This document shows positions 44,939 through 56,700 of a stretch of 64,000 bases of DNA, piece by piece; position 1 is the stretch's first letter, and each line of letters starts with the position of its first letter. The notes under the pieces were generated by a model. That model made no database searches. It was not told the origin of the DNA and saw nothing but the letters and a program-made list of their open reading frames with translations. Source of the stretch: Theodoxus fluviatilis (taxonomy: Eukaryota; Mollusca; Gastropoda; Cycloneritida; Neritidae); the NCBI GenBank assembly GCA_034096865.1, contig JAWQFJ010028822.1, positions 28,501-92,500 of the forward strand, read 5' to 3'. A program made the translations under genes and the position numbers.

Positions 44939-45460
44939 AGGCAACAACAAGCCGAGTGGTTAGCGCGCTGGACCTACAGCCGCTTGCGGCCAGTGGGTGC
45001 GGCGTTCGAAGCTGCGCGGTCCCCAGAATTGCATCCTTGAGCAAGATGCTTAACTCCCATTGCTTCTCCCCACCCAGGAGTGAAACCGGGTACCAAATGG
45101 CCCTCTTTAGGGCTACCAAACGGCCCTCCTCAGGGCCTCTCCCCAGGTCCTTCGGATGAGACCTTAATAAACCGAGGTCTAGTGTGTGATACGCATTCAC
45201 AACATCAAAATCACGCACTATAAAGATCCTGACGCCCATGTCCTCGACGGGTGGGTGTCGGCCACAGTAAAAACACCCAGCACGCACAATTTCTCCTTTG
45301 TGGAAAACAGTGTGCCAGCGCCCTTGGCAGCAGGAGACTGGTCTCATTGACTTGAGACACTACACACTGAGAGACAGCCTCAACATCGGCTCAAGCGCCT
45401 TGAGCATGCTGCCAGCATGGATACGTGCGCTATACAAGTAGACATCATCATCATCATTAT
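44939..45460 (+). mobile_element. tRNA-derived SINE, about 520 bp
   Basis: The head resembles a tRNA with a long variable arm: A-box-like AAGCCGAGTGGTTAGCGCGC and B-box-like GCGTTCGAAGCTGC. A conserved-looking body follows (AAGATCCTGACGCCCATG, GGTGGGTGTCGGCCAC). The 3' part, CGCCTTGAGCATGCTGCC ... GTGCGCTATACAAGTA, resembles the LINE fragment at 59964, and an (ATC)n tail ends it. This suggests mobilisation by a CR1/L2-type LINE. It is not a functional tRNA gene: the cloverleaf is imperfect. Confidence 0.78.
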
Positions 45461-45539
45461 AACATTTTTAAAAATTACTGTTTTCCGCTTATGTGATCAT
45501 AACGGTGAGCAAAGCATCTATAAATACTGCTTGGGCATA

Positions 45540-45880
45540 AAAAAGAATAGTAGTGGTTACAGTAACCTCTACAACTCTATTTTTTTCCTGCCGACCCTGA
45601 ACTTTATTCCAATTGTGGGGGGGAATACACACACACACGCGCGCGCGCGTGTGCGCACGCACACACACACACACACACACCCTTAAATTAAAAACAAACT
45701 GTGTACTGTCCAATCCTCCCTGCCCTATGAGCAGTCAGGAAATCCATTATTTTCTTCTTAAAAGGCATTTTCAGTGAATGAGAAACTTGATTTATGTTCA
45801 ATCTGGCCTCTTCTACTGAAAAATATAGTAACAACTCATTTTTGACAAAGTTCAGGCCAACCCTTTTTTTCACTGTACAA
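45540..45880. mobile_element. GGTTAYGGTAAC-end element, copy 3 (right end lost)
   Basis: Shares AGTGGTTACAGTAACC, CAATCCTCCCTGCCCTATGA and GGCATTTTCAGTGAATGAGA with the other copies. An AC/GC microsatellite (45628-45680) interrupts it. Confidence 0.55.
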
Positions 45881-46336
45881 AATTCTCAAATGGGGAAAAA
45901 ATCTGCCTTCACTGTTCACACACAAAAGCATGTTAATAGTGACAGTGCACACTCTATTCTAGCAAACATGCATTTATAACAAAAAAAACACTAAACAATA
46001 ATAATGTCCAACTAACTTAAAGACATCTGCAAGCAAGCATGCCTTTACCAAAAAAATCACAGGCAATCTAGCAAAGTGTGTATAATGCAAACCCAGTGAT
46101 TAAGCACATCTGCAAAACAAATGTCTCTAAAAGCACCAAAACTAACCTGCAATTAAACACATTGGCAATCAAGCACACCTGTAAAATAGCTACTAGAACA
46201 AACTTCAGCAATATAATCTATGGCACTTGAACTCACCTGGGTCAATTGTTTACTACACTTGCAATCAACGGATCAGCCCTGGACTACACCTGCAGTCATG
46301 TACACCTCAAGTTTACTCACAATCAAGCGCACCCAC

Positions 46337-46455
46337 CTGACATAGACGTAGGAGCCAGAGGAGCGTCTTATTCCTCTGCCAATGCTGCTGACGCTGCCTG
46401 ATAGGGCGTGTCTGTATTTGGTGGGACCATGGTAGGAACTGTGTCGCTTTACTGT
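46337..46455 (-). CDS. Zinc-finger gene, candidate exon B
   Basis: An open segment after a tgttgcag acceptor and before a GTGGGT donor, 39 codons plus two bases, in-phase 0 and out-phase 2. It encodes a basic, Ser/Gly/Tyr-rich stretch beginning TVKRHSSYHGPTKYRH and ending RRSSGSYVYV. In-phase agrees with exon A. Out-phase does not agree with exon C: direct joining would create an in-frame TGA. An exon between 36.1 and 46.3 kb is therefore missing, or exon C is entered from another promoter. The 6.4-kb transposon at 37719-44082 lies in this same interval. No domain recognised. Confidence 0.5.
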
Positions 46456-46504
46456 CTGCAACACACACAAAATAATAATCAGTACAATAAGCATAGGCAG
46501 ATAA

Positions 46505-46505
46505 T

Positions 46506-46543
<38 letters not shown>

Positions 46544-46553
46544 AATGAGAGAA

Positions 46554-46618
<65 letters not shown>
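46505..46618. repeat. (AC)n-(GA)n microsatellite
   Basis: AC run then GA run, 50 bp upstream (minus) of exon B. Confidence 0.92.
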
Positions 46619-46619
<1 letters not shown>

Positions 46620-47442
46620 AAGAACCAGGTATACTCCAACGCATTGATGAAGACATAGAGACAAAACAAAAAGGACTGACAGACAAGGGAGCAGACAGGC
46701 AGGCAGGCAGCCAGAGCAAGAGAAAAGTTCACCACTGTATACCGGTGCATTACACAGAAAGAGAAGTAAAGAAACAGGATGTAGTGAAACAAGGCACGCT
46801 ATTCCTACACTGACAGATCCCACACCAGAAGTACACATCTGTGACTGCATCTGACCACAGACAAGTCTGTTCTACAGTATATGAATCACTGCATTTGTCT
46901 TATCCACTCTCCCAAAGCAGGACAAGCCTGTTTCCCTGTTTCTGAATCCTGACAGATGATCTCAGGCTTCAGATAAACTGAAGAAAGAGATGACTTTGGT
47001 GTGCCTCAGGTGTCACTACTTCGGCACCTGTCTGGAACTTCAATGGGAAGGAGAAAACTTTGGGGGCATTGAAGGCTTAGCTATGAGAAGAACATGTTGA
47101 AATGAGTTGGGGTGATGAGGACTAGTTGTATTACTGATTGATAAAAAAACTAACTGTTAACAACTTTTCCCTAATAAAACAATGTACATTAAGCATTACG
47201 TAGACTCTTTCCTAAGCGGACACAACTTATGTAAATGAACATAATATACTTATATTTGTAAAGTTCAATGCATGCAAGTTGCTGATTATTACCAACAATA
47301 ATTCATTTTTCATATAATCTGATTACAGTATGAACGAGTTTAGATCTATACATACATACATTGCATACACTAAAGGGGGTAAAAGCAAAATGTCAAATTA
47401 AAACTATTTACTCAATTTACTGTATGCATGCCATTTCTTAAC

Positions 47443-49286
47443 AAGAAGGGCAAAGCCCATAGGACTCACATGCTTGACCTTGACCTTTATATGACCTTGA
47501 CCTTCAGGTGACCTTCAAGGTCAAGGTCAAACAACTAAACCTACCAATGACATCATACACAAAGAAATGCTTTACACATTTTTCCTACCAAAATACATGT
47601 GACCTTGACCCAAGGTCAAGGTCATCCAAGGTCATGCAACACAAAGCTGTTAATTCAAGACATAGGAAGCACAATGGTGCTTATTGGCACTTTCTACCAT
47701 GAGATATAGTCACTTTTAGTGGTTCACTACCCCATTTTGGTCACATTTCATAAGGGTCAAAGTGACCTTGACCTTGATGATATGTGACCAAATGTGTCTC
47801 ATGATGAAAGTATAACATGTGCCCCACATAATTATTAAGTTTGAAACAGTTATCTTCCATAGTTCAGGGTCAAGGTCACTTCAAAATATGTATACAATCC
47901 AACTTTGAAGAGCTCCTGTGACCTTGACCTTGAAGCAAGGTCAACCAAACTGGTATCAAAAGATAGGGCTTGCTTTGACCTATATACCACTTGTAGCTAA
48001 GGTCGCCATTCTCAATAACGTGGGAGAAAATTGGGAAAATGTGAAAAATGACTGTTTTTGAGACCACATTTATGGCTCCTGTGACCTTGACCTTGAAGCA
48101 AGGTCAAGTCACTATGTATGTGAGTTGTTCTCCCGAGTTCGTGACTGGATGGGGTGCTCTATTTAAGTTTCTTATAACCAGCTATTTTTTTGTTTTAGGC
48201 AAAGAAACATTGCATCAGGAGGTTGTACATATGTCCAAGAAACACCATGAGCAGTGGGATTTGATGAAAGTAAAGTTTGTGCATGTTAGAGTAATAAATA
48301 ATGTAAAATTGCCGTCAAAATGGTGGCCAAAAAGTGGAACGGCTGACCCAACACGCTCCACAAACTATCTGCAGCAAAGTATGCCATTGGTGTTTAAAAA
48401 TTCTGCTGTGAATCTGTTATTTAAAGTTTTATTTAGCTTTTCTCAGCAAGAAAACCGCGATGTCACAATAACTGTACGTGAAAATCGACTTCAAAGACAG
48501 GGTAACGCACGCTTCATGCGAGGTCACAAGTAGACTTGCTTTTTTCACAAGCCGCTTCCTCCCGAACGCATTCAACACACACCTCTAGGTTTTAAAATCG
48601 AAAGTACTGATTCAATAGATCAAACTCATACAGAAAACATTAGCATTTTGTGTGCAATGTTTAAAAAAAATTCTTCTTAAAAAAAGTCACAGATGAAGCG
48701 TGCGTTACCTTACAGTGGCCAGTAACAGCATTTCGCCGTCACACATATATCTTGTCCAGTATCTGTTAAGTAACAACTATATCCAGCTCTCATCTTGTCA
48801 CATGAAAGGTGCTTGCCATTTACTTTAGTGACAGGTATTTGTTTACTCCAAACTCATTTGCATTTCAGAATTACAGGTTCTAAGAAGTCACGGTGTAATG
48901 GTGTTACCTTTTGGGCAGGGGTATACTTAATGACACTGTTTTAAAAAAGTACTACTGCTGCTGCTTTTTTGGTTACATTCTCTGATACTGTAATGACTAA
49001 GCTGTCCAAAAATGACATTAAGAATTTCTAAATTGAATGTTTAAAATTTAGTCCATTTTCCTGGTTTTAGTCACGAACTTGGGAGAACAACTCATGTTTT
49101 TTGAGGCCTTGTCATTATACACCATCATGCCACATTTGGTGTTGATAGACTTAATAGTCTCCGAGAAAAATCCAACGTTTAAGTTTTTTACGGACGCCCG
49201 GACGCCCGGACGGACGCCCGGACGGACGGACGGACGACACGGCTCAGTACATAGACTCACTTTTGCTTCGCATGTGAGTCAAAAAA
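47443..49286 (-). mobile_element. Helentron-like repeat with TCAAGGTCA motifs, copy 4 (split)
   Basis: Halves at 47443-48121 and 49094-49286. The interruption is the 972-bp element 48122-49093. The site is intact in copies 1 and 2 (ACTATGTATGTTTTTTG). Confidence 0.78.
48122..49093. mobile_element. 972-bp DNA element inserted in Helentron-like copy 4
   Basis: Inverted repeats of 25 bp with one mismatch start GAGTTGTTCTCCC and end GGGAGAACAACTC. The flanking ATGT (48118-48121, 49094-49097) is a 4-bp target duplication, confirmed by the empty site in copies 1 and 2. Inside, GGTAACGCACGCTTCAT (48501-48517) and its exact complement (48693-48709) form a 17-bp palindrome with a 175-bp loop. An open frame ending at 48533 (KETLHQEVVHMSKKHHEQW...) follows a TTTTGTTTTAG acceptor-like site and could be an exon remnant; family not recognised. 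Confidence 0.82.
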
Positions 49287-49375
49287 CACACACACACACA
49301 CACACACACGTGCAGTCTCCATCTGGCCTTGAAAAAAGTGGGACAGAGAAAAAGTCAGGCCTGGCTACCAACCCA

Positions 49376-49655
49376 CCTGTCCCTTTCAATGTGTGGCCAA
49401 GTTATTTAAACCTGTCCCTTTCAATGTGTGGCCAAGTTATTTAAACCTGTCCCTTTCAATGTGTGGCCAAGTTATTTAAACCTGTCCCTTTCAATGTGTG
49501 GCCAAGTTATTTAAACCTGTCCCTTTCAATGTGTGGCCAAGTTATTTAAACCTGTTCCTTTCAATGTGTGGCCAAGTTATTTAAACCTGTCCCTTTCAAT
49601 GTGTGGCCAAGTTATTTAAACCTGTCGCTTTCAATGTGTGGCCAAGTTATTTAAA
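49376..49655. repeat. 35-bp minisatellite, eight copies
   Basis: The unit is CCTGTCCCTTTCAATGTGTG plus GCCAAGTTATTTAAA. Two single-base variants (49551 and 49621 units) are seen. Confidence 0.92.
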
Positions 49656-51605
49656 CCACTCTTTTTTTTAGGGGTTCTCTTTGCCTTATAGAACTTTGGG
49701 AAGCAAACTACTTTATCAATGTGAAGTTTCTATGAGACAAGACAGTGGAAACCACCAATGAGGCACCCCATGAGTTAGGAGCAGCCAACTCTGGGAGCAA
49801 TGGAGGAGGGCAGAACTAAAGGTGTGGGGACTGAGGGTGGGTAGCAGGTGGCAGGTGAGGTGCAGGTGATCTGTAGCTCTAGGGAAAGCCATACAATTCA
49901 TGACAATGGGCCTCAGCAAGGGGTCTGACTAAGGCAAGCAGCTGTCTGGTGAAAGCACTGAGATAACCTTTATTTCTCCCTTTGACTGATCACTGTAACT
50001 AAGAGTAAGGGCTGTGGTTAAGGGTCCCTGGCCAGTTGAGACATTACCCCAATCTTGACTCTTCCAAAGTGGGCAAATCTCAGCTTCAGTTTGTGTAAAT
50101 TTGTAATATTTTTCTTTAAAAGGAAGTTACATGTACAAATATTTACTTTAGGGAGTAAATTGACTGCAGTGTGTAAGGATCTCCTCAAAATGCTTCCCCA
50201 ACATCTAAGCAGTCAATCAGAACAGAAGGCCACACCTGCTCTGGAAATGACTAGAAATAGAAGCTGCAAAATAAGTGGATGTGCGCCAGTATGTCAGGTT
50301 ATCTGTGATGGAGTGATATCATTAGACATTGATTGTATGGGTGATATTTCTGTGCATTCAATACCATTGATAACGTGAGTGCATGAAACACATGTTCTTA
50401 ATGAGTAAAACACTGCAGTTATCTATTAATGAATGTGTATGTGCCTTAACCATACAGATTCAAATCAAGCTGAAATGAGCTTTGACATATATCTGATCAA
50501 GCATTTAAGTCCCAGAAGCAACAAAAATAACCATCAGCTGTGTACAACCAAGCACACAATAAATTATAGTCTCAAAAGTCTGTATGGAAAACATGTGGAA
50601 CATTATATCTTCTGTGGCTTTCTTGCTGCTAAACTGCCTTGTATGGGTGTGGCCATTACTTCCACTGATGACAGAGATTAACATTTTAAAAAGTGCACAT
50701 CAGGCCAAGTTACACAGACATGTTACCCTAAATCTGACAGTTTTGGCATCTACCTGAGAGACTAGAAAGTGCTTAAGAAATTTCACAACTGTTACAGACA
50801 CTGGCAGAAAGCTATCTTGTTTAAGCAAGTGTAAAAGGGCTGAGGGATTCTTTATATGAATATGGTTTCTTTTCCACGCCACAACTTACTTAACAGAAAT
50901 TAATCTGAACCCTACAAATCTACATGAGACTCTGCCCTCTTCTTCACTGTTTGAACTTGAAGTCTCCCATTTTTGGTCATCTCCTTTAGACTTGAGCTGT
51001 AGTGTACCAGAGCATTAGTCAACACTGCTGATACCCAAGATGTATACAGACAGCCCACTGGAGGCACAGACTGATTCAGATCCCTGCCAGCATTGTGATT
51101 CACAGCTCTGGTCATCAGGGATTCCCAACACTGTGATTGTGAAAGCAGACTATAGGACTTTGTTCAGTAGCATGACTGACCAGTCCTCTCAGTCAGAGAG
51201 AGGAGATATATTTAAGTCCGGTCTATCTGTAGAGCAGATGGCTACATGTGTGGATCAATGATTCTGCTGGTAGTGAAGCCTGAAAGGGTGCAAGGAGACC
51301 ACCAGCTACTTGTTGTTGCCTGCCTGCCTGTCTGCCTGCCTCCTTGACTGACTGCTTGCCTGGCTGAATAAAAACAAAATGACTTTGTCTAATGATTAGT
51401 CCTTTCATACAAACACAAGTGATGTCTCATGTGTAGATAATTTATTATCTCTGTCAAAATCTGTAAACAGGAAAATCCTGACCAAAAAACCTGGGGGAGG
51501 GGAGTTGTGGCAGGAGGGGGGGATAGAAATAGTCTCTGAAGAAGAAAAATCATCCATAGCTAGTATGTAGAAAAAAATGCTTCCAATTCAACACATTGTG
51601 CATGC

Positions 51606-51658
51606 ATGTGTGTGTGTGTGTGAGTGTGTGTGTGTGTGTGTGTATAAATAGATAGATC

Positions 51659-51720
<62 letters not shown>
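51606..51720. repeat. (GT)n-(GA)n microsatellite
   Basis: GT run, ATAGATAGATCTA, then about 60 bases of GA, ending in ATCTATA. Confidence 0.9.
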
Positions 51721-51723
<3 letters not shown>

Positions 51724-52449
51724 ATACACTAAAAAAGATAGATAGGCATGCAGAACTGCAGCCCCCTTTCACCTCCCCATGATAACTGGCTTGGGCTGCC
51801 TGCAGCCCGACACGTACACATCCACTCACCATGCACAAAGAGATGAGCCCAAGTATGGCGCATGGACAGAGAACTGCTACAGGAATCCACCTTCAGAGAA
51901 CTGAAGCCATCCATGGATACTGCCTAACACATACATGTAGGCACACATGACACAATGACATTTCGGTCGATGCACAGTCTATACATGTATGTGTATGGCA
52001 CTTGCACCAAAACCCCCCTGGAATCTACAGCATATAAAGTATATTGCACAGGACAATGCAGGCAGCACTACATGCAAATCATGGCTTTTTCCACTGTAGA
52101 GCTCATGCCTATAGTATGTTGATCCATGATTGATATATATATATGCATGTCCTTGTCCTTAGGCACTGCTGTACACTCCAGTCCCCACACCCGCTTCAGG
52201 TAGTGCCAGTTACAACATCCTGCACCTAGGTTTGATTTATGCCTTATTCATGGCAATGCAGAGAAGCACAGAAATGTGATCACCACACTGCCTCATTTGT
52301 AAGTCAGTTTCCAAAGGAAATGGACTTCTGCACCTTTGTGATAAATGATCCACTAGGACATCCTACTGGGCTAGCTAAGCAAGTCCTTTTGTGCCCACAG
52401 CATGATGTTCCATGCACTATGCTCTCAAATTCTGAACTTAGACTTCAAA

Positions 52450-52452
<3 letters not shown>

Positions 52453-52516
<64 letters not shown>
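52453..52516. repeat. (AT)n microsatellite
   Basis: About 31 uninterrupted AT units. Confidence 0.92.
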
Positions 52517-52521
<5 letters not shown>

Positions 52522-53847
52522 CCAGACCAGTTTCAACAGCCAAACCATTTCAATCAGAACTCCATGTAAAAATAAATTTAAAACCTTACAATCTTATCAT
52601 TCAACTTGGATGCATTAGCAGTATCTCAGTTGGGCTAACAAGATGATTTGTTGAGAAATAAGAGCATTAAAAAAGTCACAAGGAATTAAAAAGGAAATGG
52701 ATAAATTGTGACACACTACATGTACCCTGCACAAAGCTCTATACTAACAGTAGACCAGGACCAAACAAATAAACAAACAAACAAACACACACACATTTTT
52801 GGTCAGATCAAAGAGATCCAAAGACCACAGGTCTTCTGTCATCATGGGTCTTCTGTCATCATGGGTCTTCTGTCATCATGGGTCTTCTGTACCATCAACC
52901 AAGGTGCCTACTTTCCTACCACCAGTGGCAGACAAGAGCAAGGGCATTTGAGAGGAAAGAATGTGAATGGAGAGAGGAACTTGAACAAGAAAACAAATTC
53001 TGAAGGGTATGAATCAATCAGGAAACATAACAGATTCAGCAAGAAAAGGTTGGGGAAACAACTTGAAGAAGGAGGAAGGAGGAAGAATGTGGGGGAGGAA
53101 GAAGGAAGAATGGGGGGAAGAAGAGGAGGAAGGAAAGAAGAGGTGTGGAGGTGTAGCCAGATAGCCACAGTCAGATGAGGATGATGGCCTGTTGATGGGG
53201 GCTTTGTAAAGAGAAGACTGAAGAGGGGGGGCAAAGTTCAAGAGACATTATCAAGGTGCTGGGAGGAGGTGAGAAAGACAGGGCTGAGCTGCCAAAACTT
53301 CCACACTCTTCAACAGCCCTCACTCAGCAGAGGACACAGGGTGCATCCACCAACTGAAGGCAGCTATTGAACAGCAGAGTGATTCTATCTGGGTGGGTAG
53401 GTAGGTAGGCAGGCAGACCATGTGTGCACATTTACAGTGCTGAATTACATCCCATAGCACACACTATGAAGAGAGAGAGAGAAAAAAGGTTTTTGCTGGT
53501 TTTAGGACTTTTTTCAAATACAGATTTGCATTTTCTCAGTGCTTCAGGAATGATACTCCAGAGAAAGGTTGCAATGTAGTAAAGCCTTTATTTTCATGCT
53601 TGGAACCTTCAGAAGACTCTGGCATGAAAGAAGAGCTGAGGCAAAGACAGCTACCACATGCAATATGATCCATTTTATGCCCACCATAGCAGAGATGGCA
53701 GAGCAGGCACAAAAGATGTGGATGGTATGAGCAGGGGCTAATGGCAAGTTACAGTGGAAAATATACTGATCTCAAATATTTGGTGTAGCAGGGACAGCTG
53801 CAAGAAACTTTTTAGAGTTGGAAAGAAGCAGGAAGGCTAGCTGTCAG

Positions 53848-54185
53848 GAAGACAGGCAGACATACAGACAGGAAGACAGGCAGACATACAGACAGGAAGA
53901 CATACAGACAGGCAGACATACAGACAGGAAGACATACAGACAGGAAGACATACAGACAGGAAGACAGGCAGACATACAGACAGGCAGACATACTGACAGG
54001 CAGACATACAGACAGGAAGACATACAGACAGGAAGACATACAGACAGGAAGACATACAGACAGGAAGACATACAGACAGGAAGACATACAGACAGGAAGA
54101 CATACAGACAGGAAGACATACAGACAGGAAGACATACAGACAGGAAGACATACAGACAGGAAGACATACAGACAGGAAGACAGGC
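53848..54185. repeat. 16-bp minisatellite
   Basis: About 20 units of ACAGACAGGAAGACAT with GCAGACAT variants. Open in several frames by chance. Confidence 0.9.
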
Positions 54186-54676
54186 TGAGAGGCCAGCTAA
54201 AGCTAAAAGAAAGCCAGTGATAGGTACCACAAAACATGAAAGCTGTCCAGCAGGGAGGAAAATTAAGCAAAGATGTGGCCTATTGCACAGAAGCTCAAAG
54301 GCTTGTAAAACTTTGGTGCAAGAGAGGTAGGCAGGAAGGCAGGAGAAAGTTCATGCTGAGAAACAGGCAGGCAAGCAGCCCCAAATTTTCCAGCAGAGAA
54401 GAGAGGGGTAGGAGTGGAGGCGGTGGTGTGTCTAGAGAGAGGCACTCTGAGAAAAGTCTGGTGGCAGAGGAGGCAGGCAGGCAGGCGAGAGATTTGTGGC
54501 AGAGAAAAGATAGCTGTGGATTTTGTGACTATGGAGCAGATAGCAAGAAGAAACTTCAGTTGGCAGATTGGGTAGAAAGGGAGAAAAACTTTCTTAAGGG
54601 GGAGGAAAAAATATCTCTGAGGAAAAAGAGTGGGATGGAGGGAGAAAGATTGTGAGAAAGAAGGGAAGGGGTGGGG

Positions 54677-54677
<1 letters not shown>

Positions 54678-54758
<81 letters not shown>
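54678..54758. repeat. (GA)n microsatellite
   Basis: About 80 bases of uninterrupted GA. Confidence 0.92.
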
Positions 54759-54759
<1 letters not shown>

Positions 54760-54877
54760 GTGCACAGGCAAACACACATACTAACAGACACAAAAACAGA
54801 TGGACAGACTGACACACAAACAGATGGACAGACTGACACATAGACAGATGGACAAACTAACACAGAGACATGGATAT

Positions 54878-56081
54878 GTGCACGTCCACGATATTGCCTA
54901 ACACTATCAAAAACTGGGGGTCTGGGTAAAGACACTTGAATAAAACTATCTAACACAGTCAGCATGCATATATTTCAAATTTATATGGGTTCTTTAAATG
55001 TTTTTGTAATGTTATGACCAATAGTTTTTATAGTTTTGCTTTGCAGAGATTCACAAAAAAATAATTAAACTCGTACGAAGCGGAAAAATGGCGCCGAAAA
55101 ACGGGACATTTTGCGACGCCACTTTTGAATGCTTGTTATCTTGTGCAAATTCACCTTACAACGTATAGATTGTGTGAAATAATTCAAGTTCAATTATTAA
55201 TTTAGTCATATTTCAGTGGAAAGTCGCCACAAAATAAAAACAGAGGTAGTTCTACCGAAATAAAAAAGACCTATGTGTACGTTACTCTCGTTTCTACCAC
55301 CATTGCTCAGAGGAAAAAAATCGAAACCAAACATGTGTACATAAATGTGTTGAAGAGAAGGTTCAAATTACCTTTCCTTTCATTAGTTTACTATTACAAC
55401 TGCATAGTTTTATTCTTCTTTTGGTATTAACCAATTTCTTGGGACTATTTTGATGTTCAGCGTCGGTTGTTTCCCTGCGTTACTTACGAAAGGTACGCGT
55501 GTACCAAACGTGTTGCTATATTGTTCCGCACTCGAAACGGATACGAAGGAAGCTTTTGTCATCCCGCAGTAAATGAACACGTTTATAGAAGGATACGTCA
55601 TAGTACTCGCGATTTTTGACCAATGAGAAGGCTTCGTTTCCTTCACTTCCTTCTGTTACGTACGAAAATTTGCTACACATGTGCGAAGCTTTCAGTTCGT
55701 TTGATCCGTTCGATCGACCATCTTCATCCAATTTGGGTTAAGTAAGGCATTCTACATTAGTTTTTTATTAATACAATTCAATAGTTTCGTTCATGGGTCA
55801 TGAATAAATACTTTATGACTAGTTTTTATCAACGCCATTCTGGTTTTGGTTTCTGGTGTTTCTTACGAAACTCAATCGTCGCGGAGGAGCTTATCACATC
55901 GATTGATTTGGTCAGAATCACATCATGTTTGTTTTCATAGAACTAATTTGATGTTCCCTCATGCTAGATATCAAAATAATACCTTTTATAATGATATACG
56001 CATGTGATCGTCTCGCTGGTTACAAAGAAACCAAACACAGGTATGTCCCACCTAGTGTTAGGCAATATCGTGGACGTGCAC
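54878..56081. mobile_element. Non-autonomous relative of the 6.36-kb transposon (1.2 kb)
   Basis: Perfect 29-base inverted repeats begin GTGCACGTCCACGATATTGC and end the element at both sides. The flanking ATAT (54874-54877 and 56082-56085) is an exact 4-bp target duplication. The first 14 terminal bases match those of the 37719-44082 element with one change. No coding sequence was recognised. The interior holds TTACTTACGAAA and TTACGTACGAAA (about 55478 and 55656) and other TTACGAAA variants, similar to the GTAACTTACG motif of the large element. Confidence 0.85.
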
Positions 56082-56649
56082 ATATATATGCAAACATAAA
56101 TACACTGACACAAAGATTACTGTTGGATGACTGAGTCACAAAAAGTACAAAATTACACAAGACAAGAGAAGAAAGAAGTTTCAAGGGAAGAGAAAAGTGG
56201 AGGAATGAAAAGTTGGCAAAGGTTTTGATAAGAGACTATGTTGAAGCAGAGAGGGAAATAGGCGAGTTGAAAAATACTCTGAACTTCTGCATTTCACAGA
56301 AAGAAGAGGAGCAGCACAAGTTGAAATGCTGCATTGGAGTGGAGGAGAAAGAGAGATCTGAAAGGCCACTAGTGACGCAGTGCAGGGAGGAGGCAAAGCA
56401 GAATAAAGTTTTAGGGCACAGAGAGAGGAGGAGAGAGTGCTGCCACAAGAGAGGTGTTGAGGAAGGAGGAGGAGAAGGAGGGGGAGGAGGCCGAGACGGG
56501 CAGACCAGGGAGGAAACAGGCGGACTAAGGAAGCAGGCAGTGTGCCAGGAGAAGGGCTAAATATGGCTCCCCTCCCTGCCGCCCTGTGGAGGAGGAAAAC
56601 TGTAAACAGATATGTAAAACAGCTGGCATCCAATCTTGGCCAGAACAAG

Positions 56650-56698
<49 letters not shown>
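56650..56698. repeat. (GA)n microsatellite
   Basis: About 48 bases of GA. Confidence 0.9.

Positions 56699-56700
<2 letters not shown>

Larger units (their letters stand above)
49656..53847. other. Intron sequence, no gene seen
   Basis: Unique sequence except for the microsatellites listed and a triplicated GGGTCTTCTGTCATCAT unit at about 52830-52880. 46.6-47.4 kb is similar. Confidence 0.5.

Noticed and set aside
44940..45030. tRNA gene
   Set aside because: Has A- and B-box-like sequences but an imperfect cloverleaf, and continues into a SINE body and tail.
48048..48533. 161-codon protein starting in the Helentron-like repeat
   Set aside because: The start lies in one mobile element and the rest in another, so the frame as a whole cannot be a gene.
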